DNA of 64,000 nt from Paraglomus occultum (Eukaryota; Glomeromycota; Glomeromycetes; Paraglomerales; Paraglomeraceae): contig CAJVPJ010000008.1 of NCBI GenBank assembly GCA_910592205.1, forward strand, positions 32,957-96,956, in the 5' to 3' direction. Every line of letters begins with the position of its first letter. Position 1 is the first letter of the stretch. This document shows, piece by piece, positions 48,530 through 61,523 of the stretch. The position numbers and the translations under genes are program-made. The notes beneath the pieces are model-generated. The model was not told the DNA's origin. It made no database searches and worked only from the letters and a program-made list of their open reading frames with translations.

Positions 48530-50620
48530 GGTAATCCTTATATATATATTTTTTATTTGTCATTCTACAATCATATTGATAGTACACTTTACGCTATACT
48601 ACAGTATATGATACCCAGTGATCTGATTGCTCAGTTTACGTAAGTTAATATTGGTTGACAGTATAAATAGCACTGATCCATGGTTCGATGTATTTGCCAT
48701 AGTTAATCGAACTTGAAGGGAAGTCTAAAATCGATCAATCAATCAATGCCCAATAGAAATAACAACTCTGTTTTTATATAGAAATTTATAGTTAGGATCA
48801 TTCGTTTTTGAAAAGGTTTCTTTAAGTGATTTGGGAACACCTGCTTTTCTAATTGTCAAAAAGGAAATGTTGATATTTTTGTAAACCATCCTAACATGAA
48901 AGTCAGGTCTAAGTATTGAAAGTGTTTTCCATTTTATAACACTGAGCTTTATTGTTATTTAATCGTACTGTATTCGATCTCATCATACGTTCCACGCAAC
49001 CGAAGGTTGTTTTGTAGACTTTTTCAATCAATCCAAAAACTACAATCGCGCTTAATATTAACTTTAACGTGTTCGGATACCATAATCATAACCGCAAATA
49101 CTAAAATCGGCTAGTGACGTTATTCTTGTTCTGTCCTCTTTTAATTACTTTTCACTTTTATTAATTCCATCTTAGCGTACCATTAGATCCTCAGTCTATT
49201 ATTCCGTTCTCACCGTCTCTCTTCAAATCAATTGCGACATATATCGGAAGGAAGACGGGTTTTATGAAAAGATTAAAAAGCCAGCATGCCATTTCGTATA
49301 TGCCTGACTCGCGGTCGCGCACGGTTTCCAACCAATGCGCTTATGCGGTCTCGAGAGACCGGAGCCTTGATAAAATCGCATTGAAATGTTGCTTAATTTC
49401 TCATCTTTCTATAATTATAACTCAAATGTGCGTTTCTTCCTCTTGTTCGGCTTGCTTTTCGTTAAAAATTTCATTGATTGTTCGAATCTTGTATTTGTCG
49501 CTGGTCTACAGATTTCGAAAAACAAATAATAAAAAAGAAAAACGTACGATTTTGTTTGAATGTCTGTCATAATGTTGGTGAGTGTAGTGAGAAACAGTGA
49601 AAGGTTTCAGGTTTTTGAGCTCTGCAATTAATTTCCAAGCTGGTCTTCTATTAAATTATTAATTCGGTAATAAATTCCACCTGTTACGTCCGTCGATACG
49701 AGTGCTTGCAAAAATATTTTGAAGGGCCCAGATGATTGTTAATGGTTGAATAAAATTACCCATTTATACATATTTGTGGTGTAGCGGGGTCGTCGTTCAA
49801 CGTTATTCAAAGTCTACACCAGTAGAGCGTGCAGTTAGTTCTCCAAGCAATTTGGAGGGGATGTGATCGTTCCCGTAATAGTCGGGGATGTGATCGTTCC
49901 CGTAATAGTCGGGGATGTGCAGATATAAACCTTAACTGTCGTACAAGCACCCAACTCTCCATAATCATTTACTATGTAAAAATTTATATACACTAATTGT
50001 CTATCTTTATTTTACTTGTCTATAAGTTCATGTACGCTTAAAACTAGCTTAGCGGCTTGTCAATAGCTACCGACATGTCTCATATCTGATAAAACGTCGT
50101 TTTTAAAGCAATACGTAAGTAATACGCGTTTTGTTTTTTCGGCGTATTTATTAAACAAGTTAGATTAAATTGTATAGGATGATTTCTGCATAAGGTGAAC
50201 ATGCCTCTACTTTTAGAAGGCCAACTGAAAACCAAGTCCTCTAAACCGGACTTCAACACCGGATATTTTACGCTATGGTCCTGGTCGTCTAAGGAACCGA
50301 AAACCTGTCTTTTATCTATTATCGTTCCTTATTGACTGTTATAATAATTATCTTTCCTCTACTTCCGGTCTGTTTTCAGACAGCGTTTAGCGTTCATGTT
50401 GGATGATTAGTTTTGGCAGTTGACCATGCAGCAAGTTCGTTTGAAATCTCATATTTACGTGGAAACAAGAGTTCAAGATCTGAAATTGATGTCCGGTTGA
50501 TAACATCAGCATGTACGGGTTAGGATTAAATTTTGACATTTACAGCCGAGGTTCCACTCATAACAATTTTATTAAGATATGTAGCGAATTACAAGTTTTT
50601 GTTGACGATGTATGGTTATA
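48530..50620. other. Intergenic region 3' of Sin3
   Basis: About 2.1 kb without a supportable gene. It contains a short tandem repeat at 49857-49919. A 102-codon frame at 49264-49572 is Ser/Cys-rich without motif and is not supported. Confidence 0.55.
49857..49919 (+). repeat. 27-bp tandem repeat, 2.3 copies
   Basis: Unit GGGGATGTGATCGTTCCCGT plus AATAGTC. Two perfect copies (49857-49883, 49884-49910) and nine bases of a third. The identical copies indicate recent slippage or duplication. Confidence 0.9.
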
Positions 50621-50624
50621 TAAT

Positions 50625-53600
50625 TTAATAGTTGATTACACCTAACCGGTCACACTCTACTCTGAAGTATTGATCAAACTTATCTTTCCGTTTAGCAAAG
50701 TCCTCGCGTATCTTTGACATCGGGAATGCAGGCACCAAACGCTGAAACCCGTCTTCTGTATCATTGACAAAGAAGACATGATACGAATTGATGCATATCT
50801 TAATTTCGAGCCCATTTTTTGAGGATACATTAGTCAATACAGGATCCTTATGCTCGATTGCCGGTAAATTCCTGAAACAGGAGATAAAGTTAACAACGTA
50901 CAAATCCAAGCCAGCAAAGTGTACAATATCAATACCTCTTGAGGAATGGGCGATCTACTTTCGTTGAGACGCCCTCTGTTGGATTTAAGGACATGTAGCT
51001 GTACATATAATAAGCCCATTTCTCTTCCGATGTTACTGCGTCTCTCGTATAATGATCTCTGCCAGTTAGCAGTATTGACAAAGATTTCTCTTCTTTCTCC
51101 TGGTCATTGAATAGTCAGTAAAATATTGGCACAAATATGTAACGGAATAACATTATGAACTTACAAAATCTAGGCGGAATGTATGTTCGTCATATCCGAT
51201 TGCTGAATTTGCATTCAGCTGATACATTATTATTGGGCGAACGTTCGATGGATCACCCGGCAGCCTATTTTTCTCGAAGTAATTTAGCAAGGTGGCTGTC
51301 TTACTATCGGCAAGGATTCCCTGAAGCTGTAAGACGGAAACGTTAACACATTTGACAGTAAAAAATAATACAATATTCTTTTGTATTACAGTCAGGCCAT
51401 TACCACTCTCGTCAAATTCAAGACCAATCGGTCAATAGTGAACATAAGATATGCTTTTGTTCCATAGATATATCGCGCGTAGTCTTCGAACGCCGTATTT
51501 TCTAACTCATTATCAAAAAGTCTATCGATAAGGTCCAGAAGCACAGTATACGGGTCACCATTCGTATCCATATCAAGGTCAGCTGGAAATGACGCGCTGA
51601 AAAGTTAGATTGGAACACAAAATGACGAATATATGACAACAGTGGCAAATCCTTACAGTCAAGCCGAGGATTCAGAACATCTAACTCGCTTGCAGCGACA
51701 TTGTGGCTCTTATTAAGCGGGCTGACATTCTGTCCCCTGTCGGTGGCACCTTCTTTCATATGCTCGAGACGGCTATATAAAATCTAAATCAACGCAGACG
51801 TTAGTTTGACAACAAATATCTGGTATCGGTAAAATCATATCCAGACGTCTATTCACCTGAAATAGTCTGAAGAAGCAGTAAAAATTTGAATTACAGAAAA
51901 ATACGGTAGATTTTCTGCCTGGTTTCCCATGCCCTGCCTTGTTAACCACAGCTCGGATATCCTCTTTTGACTCTTTCGACATCTGAATCCACATTCCATC
52001 GACATGCTCAGCAGAAAGCGATTCATTGGAGAGGATGTCCATAGGTCTGTATTCAGACACTTCATCATTATCAACCATCATTTCTACGTCCTCTCGTTGG
52101 AGTCCATCAAATAATGTTGACGGTAAATCAAAGAAACTCGATACAAATGTCTTAAAGAACGCCTCAAGACGATCTCTGTCAGCTGGAGTCACAGAACCTG
52201 AGCGATCGAGGTAACTGAACAGAACGCGTACACAGTCTTTGAATATTGATTGATCTTTTAAATAGAATTTGAATTGATATTCGTTTACATCTGGACCCTC
52301 TCGAGGTTCCCGGCGTAAAGCCTCTATTTCAGCCACAAGTGCTTTTGTATTAAGAGCACGTTTGTCATCAGTTTTGAAAGTTATGCCTTGATGATCAAGA
52401 GACTTGTAATAGTTCTTTGAGTCAATCTCCCGCCATATTTTGTTCCAATCACGCTATGTAAGTGGATGAAGGTTTTAGAGTTGAATACGAACTGTTTTAA
52501 TCAAAATGACATTCCCCCATCTAGTCAAGTGGCTTTTTTACCTGTGCTCTTTTCCATTCTTCATCTTTTTGTTTGAGCCGACGAAGTATAACTGGAACTG
52601 CATTTGAAGGGTTATTATGTAGTTGTTCCAGAACTTCTCCAGCCCTGTCACCATCGTAAACTTTCTTAATAACGCGTTGATATATCATAGATTTTCCAGC
52701 AAAACCCGGTTCAAGCTTGTATCTGGATTTGTCTTCCGGTGACATTTTTGAAATCTTCTTGCATATTGGCTCAAGAATTGCTATGGTATGAAGGTTTGCC
52801 TCTATGAACATATCATACTCATATCTATTTGTCATAATAATTGTAAGTTACAGAAAACTTATACTTATCACACCAGAATAGATTCCAACTAACCTTTCTT
52901 CTTCGCATTTATGCAGTGCTTCTTCATATTGGTTTTTCTTATGCGCCACAAAACCGGCTTCCTCACTTGCCCATGTTGGGTGCGAGACCCATTCATCATT
53001 CAAAACCTCCCAACACATTTCATCACGTCCTGAACATTGTAATTGCGATTCCTAATATATTTGCGAGTACCCGAAGTTAATTGACCATCAGCATGCTACA
53101 TGTAAACGCGATAAATATTAGTGTACTTACGGATTTGGGCAATTGTCTGTAACTAGGCCCCACAGCACGCGCACCCTCCAAATCTACACGTGGTCGGGGA
53201 AATGCAGTGTTCTGCACAAATTCATCCTTATCATCATACTTGACGAAAAGCTTGAACCACTCAAATAGATCCTGGTTCTGTCCTAAGAAAGCTCTCACAC
53301 GGTCTACCACAAGATTTGTGTCCAATATGCGTTGGCTGTAGAGATTGATGACTTTAAGAAACTCTTGAAATGCTTTCGCACTGAGATATTTCTTAACTTT
53401 CTCGAAGAACAATAGTTCGTCTGGTGATGCAGGCTGTTTTGGAGGACGCGGAGGTTCTGATCGTACAGGTGCAAGTGTGGGGCTGTGGGCATCTGAAGAT
53501 TTATGGATTGTCTTTGATTTCTTTAGCTATCAAAGAACATTTTAGTATATTGTGGATAAAAGCTACTACTTTCTAACACGTCGGTAATAACCTTAGATAC

Positions 53601-55076
53601 TGATGCGGACGGACTTCTGTCAGCAACGTTGACGCCTCGTTTCTTCTTTCCCATGCTGGAATTTCCGATAGGGCTTGGTGCCCCAGAGAGAACATTCGGA
53701 GTCGATGCACCTCCGTTCTGTCCCGTAGGCTTCTTGAACGATTCAGTGGCACCACCAGACGTAGATGAACCAAAGTTACCAACCGGTGGTAGTCGCGCCC
53801 CCATTCCTGCTTGCGGGAGAGCATTGTATTATTGAATTTATTTCTTGATTATGGCAGACGACGTATTAGGACAAACTTACTATTTGGAATCCCATTTGGC
53901 AATGGAGCAACCACAGGCATATGATGTGACGATTTTTGTGCAGATGGATGTGTTTGAGCCGGAGGTGCAAATAAGCCACCAGACGGTGTATTACCAGACG
54001 TATCAGGGAGAAATTGTTTGAATTCATCAAGCAGGTCCGGCGCACTCTTGAACAACACTTGTACTTGTGCATAAACCTGTCAATAAATAATTTAATTTTC
54101 AGGCAAGCAATTGGATCACCCGTCGTTCAACGAACTAAAATCTGACACTTACGTCTAGGATTGGCTTCTGTTCTTTCTGGTATGTCTGTAAAATTTCAAG
54201 AAATTGCTTATAGGTATCTGGTTCAGTTGAAAAACGGTTCTAATACCAAAAGTTATTGGTCGATATCAGGCTCTACGACACAGTTCATTCAACATAAAGA
54301 ATTGAAACATAACAGTCGAGTTTACTACTCGATTATTGTTGTTCTTTCTTTCACTTCTAACAGCCATTTATAGAGAATGTTTGGTCGCTATGTGGCCGGA
54401 AGACTATACAGGACTGACGAAATCACAACATTTTTTATAAATAATTCCTTAATCTACCATCTTCAACATTCTGAACACCCACCTTTATCTTATTCACATA
54501 GTTGATTGCATGATTGAACTCAACGGGAGCTCTTTTTCCCTGTTGATGATTCTGCGAATTATTGTTTACATTGTGACTGGCGGTTTGTTGTGTGTTTGAC
54601 ATATGGTATGGTGTAGCCATTTGTTGTTGAATGGTTGTATTCGGAGGTGGTGGTTGGATAGACGGAGTCATCAAAGAGGTAGGGAAATTAGACGGATAAT
54701 ATGCCGAGTTCGTAGAGTTAGGAACCGCACTCATTTGAGCCGTCTGAGACGGATGAACGTCTACGGGAGCTCCTGTAGACGTGCTTGTGGTGCCCGAAGG
54801 AGTAGTAACACGTATAGTGTTTGGCTCGTGAGGATTTGTATCAATACGATAGCCGGGTGGCAAAAATGTATTGAATCCCTGTATAAGTGATGGGTGCCCT
54901 TTGAATAAATTTGAAACTCTGTCAATGACACCCGGGGTGTCTATAGCTTGACTTTTAAAGTCTTTCATAATGTCCAAGAACTGATTATAAACTTCCGGCT
55001 GTTCCGAAAACTGAAGCTTGACCTGGTCGAGATATGAGAGAGCATCTTTTACGTTAAGAGGCCTTACAGCTGACAT
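50625..55076 (-). CDS. SIN3: Transcriptional corepressor Sin3
   Basis: Sin3 scaffolds the Rpd3/HDAC histone deacetylase complex. It is read through ten or more exons, the main ones near 55076-54482, 54241-54153, 54070-53883, 53815-53530, 53525-53133, 53052-52893, 52825-52540, 52455-51870, with smaller pieces to the stop at 50625. The size is roughly 1,000 residues. PAH1 is at residues 4-80 ([30 protein letters not shown]). PAH2 spans exons 1-3 ([14 protein letters not shown] | [17 protein letters not shown]). PAH3 is in exon 5 ([18 protein letters not shown]). The HDAC-interacting domain follows ([42 protein letters not shown]). Ser/Pro/Gln linkers separate the PAH domains. The C-terminal module ends in [18 protein letters not shown] and [11 protein letters not shown]. 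The start ATG lies immediately before PAH1, so the N-terminus is shorter than in yeast. Confidence 0.9.
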
Positions 55077-55308
55077 TTAAGATTATAAGTACAAGAGGAA
55101 GTCGAGAGAAAAACAAAAGGGAGTAAATAATTGAAGTGTACAAGAGAAATTGTTTATACGGCGTTAGTCATACGGGTGGCTTAGATGCTACGTCAGGTTG
55201 ATCTGATTCTCGTCAATCGTACATGTGATTCTCAGTGGCTTAGATCAGGATTAGATCATATTTTCGCAAAAGAATGAAACAATTAGCAGCAAAACATCAG
55301 AAATCATT
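55077..55308. promoter_or_regulatory. Shared divergent promoter region of SIN3 and the TFIIIC subunit
   Basis: Only 232 bp separate the start codons of two head-to-head genes, so both promoters must overlap here. A direct repeat is visible (GTGGCTTAGAT at about 55176 and AGTGGCTTAGATCAGG at about 55232). No clear TATA box. Confidence 0.5.
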
Positions 55309-58302
55309 ATGACGGAAAACATTATCTCAGAAGGCGACCAGTTGGAGGAAAGCGTTGATCTGTATGAAAGACCATCCGTTTATCTACTACCGAGGCAGCG
55401 GCTTTTTGCTGTAGAGTATCCGGGCTATATAAAGAATGTACACAAGGTCATCAGCACGCTCGGAGAGAAAAGAGGACTTTTGAAGGTATGAAAGTCAACC
55501 GGTGAGTGATAGTATATAAAGAGGGCAAAAGCCTATGAGTTTTTACTTTATCAAGCGAGTTATTAAGGCTAGTTTCTCTTGAAATGAGAATATAATTTTC
55601 GGATCTCACGGCCTCAACATAGTCGTCCTAAATGACTGTCATAATTTCTGCATTTTCAAGGCTGTCAACAAAGGTCTAGCGGAATTACGGTACAGACATA
55701 ATGATCCATTTTGTCATCCTATTAACGGGGATGTTGTTCCCACCGCCAATTTCTTGCTCAAAGTGACGAGACGACGAAAAAAATCTTCCGGAAAACAGGA
55801 GGGAAACGCTACTAGCAAAATAAAGAACACGAACCAGAATTTTACTTTTGAAGTTGTTGGAATAATAAATAAGACATGTCGATTTAGAGGTAAGGATTGT
55901 GACGAGGTAATTGGCATAGATTTTTGTATTGATTTATATGCATTGGTATTGGAAATCCGCAGACTTTGCTACAGTAAATAATTTTCATTGGCAAAGAGCA
56001 CTCAGATAGAGATTGTAATTACGTGAGATCGCAATGACCGGAGCAGAAGATGTGCATTGTGCAAAAAGCACATTTTACACTTTTGAAGAAATTGATTTGA
56101 TCAATACAAAAAAAGAATGCGTATATGGTTAAGAGCATACGAATATAATATTATTTATAGTTGTAATTTTGAACATTTACTCAGGAATGTCCGATGCTCA
56201 ATACGTTCCTAATCCGTACGATTCGATACCAAACTTACGGAGACAGCTTGGGAAATTCGACGGTAAGATTGCTGTACTCGAACTGATTATTTATTACGTG
56301 CATTGTTAAAGCCGAGTCAACTCTGTTACAGTGGAAGGTATGCGCAAGTTTACCTTCCAACAATCCGAGGACTATACAAAGCCAACACTCTTACCACCAC
56401 CATCACTGGCAAGAATCGAGATTCCGATGGAATATAAGTAAGACCGACAAGCAAGTTACTGTCAATGTGATTGCGTTAATCAATCTTAATTTTTTTTTCT
56501 TGTATTGAAGATACCAACAGAATGTCTCGGTCATTAAAGTCATGATACGTCCTAACGAGACGAATGTAAGCGATGAATGTAGCTATTGTGTTGTATTATG
56601 ACCAACTCATAGTTTGTGCTAATGTAAATTGCACTGAAAGGTGCCGTCAGTCAGACTCATAAATCGACATTGGAGAAGAAAATTCATCGCCTTGACGGTA
56701 TCATTTGAATCAGAAAATATCCTTGGATACATCTAATATTTCTGCTTTTATGGCGCTTACGTATGTTATCTTAACATGCACACTTATCCCAGAAGGTCCC
56801 CCTCCTGAGGTTTTAAATTATGTGGAATTACTGCCCAAAGAGCCTATAGAGAAGTTGAAGAAGGTATATGTTGTATCATATTAGCTCAACTTGCTTGTGC
56901 GTTCGGTATTCTGATAAATTGAGTGTCGCTAGATGTTTGAGGAACGTCCAGTATGGACAAGACTAGCGTTGCTTAACACGCTCCCCAAAACGTATAAGAA
57001 ACTCATTAGGAAGTATGGATATTGTTATTTACTTTGTCTTCCATTTAAAAACCAAGGTTACCGCTAATTCGCTCATAGAACGGTAATTTTTTAATAGGCT
57101 TTTACCGTTGGTTGCCTATTGGATGGTTGGCGGTCCGTGGCGAGATTGTTGGATCCGTTATGGATACGACCCGCGAAATGATCAAACATCCCGAATGTAA
57201 AAAGAAAATTTTCTTTGACTTCATGCCTGCTATTGCATTTGGTGCAGACTTTTAATATATACCTTTAATCTATCAAGATATCAACTTCTTGACGTCCGAA
57301 ATACAAGACGGCCTTTAAGACTAGAACGAGCAAAGCGAATGCTAAATGGGCAGCCATCAGTTCTTTCGGAACATAGTCGAACAGATAGTCAACCGGAAAC
57401 TGTAACGTATGGAATGGAGATCGGCGGAGAAGACGCTAGTTTCAAGGATATATCGTTAATTAAGATTTCTGAACTTCATTGTAGGTTGACAGACCGTGAT
57501 TCGCATATATTCTCCGGATTGACAAAGACACGAGATGTGGCAGTATTCCAGCTGTGTGATGTAACTGATCCTCTGCTTCAACGCTTGATCGGTTCTTCCG
57601 AAAATTTTGTTGAAGTTTGCGATGTAAGCTATCGTTTCTATGGTTCTCATCTGTACTGCCATCCGATCATGACAATTGTTTGTCTTGCAGGAGCTAAACG
57701 GATTTTATACAAGTAATGCTATGAAAAAAATGAGGAAAATCTTACGCCGAAAATTCGAGGCGTTAGATGAGAATGAGATTTTGTCGGAAGAGAGTTTTAA
57801 GGACATATTAGAGAGGCACGCATCGGATAACGAAGAAATCCCAGATGAGAGTGGGGTTGAGGACGAGAACGCATCTGCAACAGGTGAGACGACGCCCGCA
57901 GATCCTATTTCGAACAGGGTAAGCAAATTAGTCATATAATAAATTAGTTGTTGTAATAATTGTCGCTAATCATAAATTTGGTTTTGGTTGAGGGGTTGCT
58001 TTCAATAGTATCTCACGTTCATGCATGATAATTTTATTACATCTTTTTGCAGATTGTCGAATTGATGCGAAACCTTCAAAATCAACAACAGTTGCAAGAT
58101 GCCACAGGTATCATATTATTTTTATGCCAAGATGGTTCTATTACGAAATTAAAACTCATTCAAATTTAAATTAGCTTCGCGTCCAACCGAGTTACTTTAC
58201 CGCGTTGAAGACCTTGAAGATTACGCTGACATTTTTGGGCCTGACGGTAGTGATTATGATGATGAGGATGACGAAGACTTTGTCGATAATCAAGAAAACT
58301 AA
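55309..58302 (+). CDS. Transcription factor IIIC subunit (GTF3C5/Tfc1/Sfc1 family)
   Basis: This TFIIIC subunit binds the A box of tRNA genes and helps recruit TFIIIB for Pol III transcription. About 13 exons, beginning 55309-55485, 55661-55889, then near 56183, 56331, 56511, 56641, 56793, 56936, 57095, 57280-57630, 57693-57917, 58053-58107 and a last one to 58302. The conserved triple-barrel dimerisation region begins at LFAVEYPGYIKNVHKVISTLG and includes LRYRHNDPFCHPINGD. The signature core is YWMVGGPWRDCWIRYGYDPRNDQTSRMYQLLDVR. An ELCD-like block (VAVFQLCDVTDPLLQRLI) precedes the helical end. The C-terminus is acidic (DGSDYDDEDDEDFVDNQEN), a feature also seen in GTF3C5. The predicted length, about 550-600 residues, fits the family. 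Confidence 0.9.
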
Positions 58303-58834
58303 TAACCATTTTGTTCTTTAAAAAAGAAATAACTTCGTATCTGTTTGGAAATCGATGTAACTTGTTGCTAACCCCCGGTATTTCTCAAAAGAGTTACTTT
58401 TATTTTTGCTGCGTAATAAAGCTTGGGTAGGTTTCCGCCCTCAGCGCGAAGCCAAGACTTTGTACAAAAAAAAAACAAAAGCAAAATATTATACAATGGA
58501 TTGAAATTAAAAAAATTTTTATCCTTCAGCCGCTGCTAAAGTCTATATGATTTTAAAATAATTTAAACAGGGCCTATAGTCAAGCTCTATTACGAGCAGG
58601 CCCCATATTCTGTCTTTATATTATGAAAATAAGATTATGCAAATGCTCGTACGTAATAACAGATATAAGAATGAATACATTCTCCCTGCATAATAATTGC
58701 AGTGGGAGCTCGCATATCATACACGTTATGAGGGCGACGTAGGAGTAACAGGTGTTGGGATCCCATCAGTCACCTGCGATACATAGGAAATCGCTTCAGT
58801 TTCATTTACATAGAAACACACCTCTCATATAAAG
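58303..58834. other. Convergent 3' intergenic region
   Basis: About 530 bp between the stops of the TFIIIC subunit (plus) and the trehalose gene (minus). Contains A-runs and T-runs fit for 3' ends of both genes. Nothing else seen. Confidence 0.6.
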
Positions 58835-61523
58835 TTATAGTACATCACCTACCCTTATGCTCTCATCGTACGTAATAACATTTCCATTCGCATCAGTAGG
58901 AAAGTGGAATCGGCCTTTTGCATATTCTTCCTGCCAGAATTCTTTAATCCATCTACCATGTCCGACGCTTACTTTCTCGCTACCCGTAAAGGAATTCTCT
59001 TCGCGACGAAGGTCAGCAAAGTGGTTAATCATATAGAGCCAATTCAACGTCTGATAGACGTTGAAGAATTCTTCAGAGACTGTTCTCTTGGCAGTAGCGG
59101 ACATGCGTTCGTATAAATCCTTGTCAGTAAAGAGATCGAATAAGCGATCTGCCACTGTCGCTTCGTCAGCCACGTCTACCAAAAATCCAGTTTCTCCATC
59201 ACGAATTTGGAGCGGAATACCTTTTTGAATTATTAAAATTATTAAACCGTATAACACAATAAAATACGACCAAAGATTATAAGTGGTCTATGGCTCACCT
59301 CCAGCTCTGAATGCAACGACCGGTACTCCTGGACAGAAAAAACAAAAAGTTAGAAACACGCTACTATCATAAAAAACTACAATTCTTCTTTGTCGACACA
59401 CCTTTATGAAGGGCTTCGGTAACCTTTACCTCGAAACCCTCTCTGGTACTTAATTGTAATGCCACATGTGCTTTTCTTAAAAGACTGTTGAATAGTTGAT
59501 CACAAGCAGGCAGGCGTACCGCGACTATGTCTCCAGCAATCGAAGCGTATTTTGGTTGTTGGATCAAATCTCGCGTTTCCTTATACACAACCGTCCCATC
59601 TGGATCGTCAATACTCCCGGTTCCACTGTTTGATAGATAAAGACGTAAGTATAATCTGAACGTTGAGCGTGTATAGTCACTATTTACGACAAACTTACCA
59701 TATGATTAATGATGGAAGGCGTAAATTTGTATCGGCTAACTTTTCACGCAATAATCTAAATGACTCTATGACATGAGGAATTCCTGTATACACACGTGCA
59801 AACATAAGCATTAGGCTCATATTCGATATTGTGACAATAATACATTAGTTACTCTTATATACCTTTACTGGGATCAAATCTCGCCACTTGAATTATGTAC
59901 GGACAAGCGAAATCGATCTCTTTCTCACATTGATCATTAGCCAATCTGTTGAATATCAATTGGTAATACTCTATATCAGCATCGTTCATTTCTTTGTTGA
60001 GACCATCGAGGGCATCGGTCGAAGCTCCCATAAGAACATATTTGTGAGGCGGTATGCAATCAGGTATAAAGCCTTTAATAGGGTGCGAGACAAACAAATC
60101 AGCTAAAGAAATGAACTGCCAAAGAAAGTTCCACGTTATTGCTTGAGGTCCTTCTGGGTTTTCCTTTATTAAATCTGATCTGACTGTCAGTTAAGTTATA
60201 GGTAACGCAAGTGAGTTTAACATTCCTTTACGTGTAAAAAAAAAGTAATCGGTAAAACTTACTTTCAATGTGACTGCGATAAATAACTTTGCAAGACGGA
60301 TTGAGTTTCTTGATTTGCGGGATAATACCGCACACTATGGAACAGAGAGGTTATATAATAGTACGAGTCAATTATGACTGCTATCAACCATACTTCATAA
60401 TGCTTACATTGTGGATCGTCGATTATAATCACATCCGATGTCTTTATGGGCCCTTGTTCGTCCGTCCAGTAACGTCTGACATTGGTGTCTGACCATTCTA
60501 TGAAAGCCTCCATCTCATGAGCAAGTAGTTCACAGCCTTCAGGAGCGACTCCTTGGAGCACATTGTGAAATTTTCGTTTTGTAATGTCAAATATTTCGGG
60601 TGAGGGCTTGGCCACGTACCAAGAAATATCAAGTCCCAAGAGACGACATAGACGTATAAGAGCATGGCGCATCAAAGCAACTGTTTAATCCGTTACACGT
60701 AGTCAGTTATATAAATACAGATCGCTCTATTTTATGCAAAACAACGTCATTCGCCACTAAGACAATATCACATCCATATTTACCTCCTCCTCCCTGTGGA
60801 GTCGCACTGAAAAATGACGCCTTGACCTTCTTCGTTCTCAACTCGTGAGCAATACATGATATCACTTCCCAAGTTTCCGGTTTGACAGTTTTCTGGTAAT
60901 CGGCTAGGTCACATAATTTTATCATGCCATTGAGATCAACCTCGACTTCGTGTCGAAAACCGACCGAGATTCTTGGGATTGATCCGGGTATTTGCGGTGA
61001 TAGCCTGTTCAGTTCAATGGAAGCGTTATTCGATTATTTCGCTTTAAATTGTTACGATCCTATCAAAACTTCCATACCATATGACAGACTTTCTCGCTGC
61101 GGAGCTAGCTCGCTCATCGACAGTCGACCCCCTCGTCGAAATAATAAACGGTAATGCGTCGAGATCGAACCAGAACGAGCTGGCGATTTCTTTGGGGTCG
61201 ATAAGTACAAAGCCAGGATTACCGCTTGCTCCATTTACTTTCGAACTGAGTCCAATTATAGAGATTTTGTATCCATTCGATCGAAGATACCTCGTAATGC
61301 GATCAAGGACAACAGACAGAACTATTTCTGTTTTGACTTGCATACTTTGGGTGCGATGGAGATCAATTGAATCTACTACATAGTCGATAACGTATGTACC
61401 ATCATGAGTACATAGCGCATATTCACATCTATCAGTGTCCTGGTTGTAATCCATCTCGAGGCCCAGATATACGGCCTGAAGAATATGTGCGTGGTGCGCG
61501 GGACGGAAACCTTCAAGGCTCAT
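58835..61523 (-). CDS. Trehalose synthase/phosphorylase, CCG-9 type (GT4 family)
   Basis: Fungal CCG-9-type enzymes are retaining GT-B glycosyltransferases that act on trehalose (phosphorylase or synthase direction). About 10 exons, starting 61523-61078, 61004-60784, 60680-60408, 60334-60263, 60183-59863, 59783-about 59699, and on to the stop at 58835; about 720 residues. An N-terminal extension carries the family motif VGFRHEVEVDLNGMIKL. The glycosyltransferase core has FFSATPQGGGVALMRHAL (donor/acceptor loop), IEWSDTNVRRYW, DVIIIDDPQ, VIYRSHIEIRSDLI, and the catalytic block QLSTREGFEVKVTEALHKGVPVVAF with the E-x7-E signature of GT4 enzymes. The end is WIKEFWQEEY plus FPTDANGNVITYDESI. The ATG at 61523 begins the conserved region. 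Trehalose is a storage and stress sugar. The direction of the reaction cannot be decided from sequence. Confidence 0.88.

Noticed and set aside
49318-49345. Apparent palindrome around GGTCTCGAGAGACC
   Set aside because: The two sides do not form an exact reverse complement when checked base by base.
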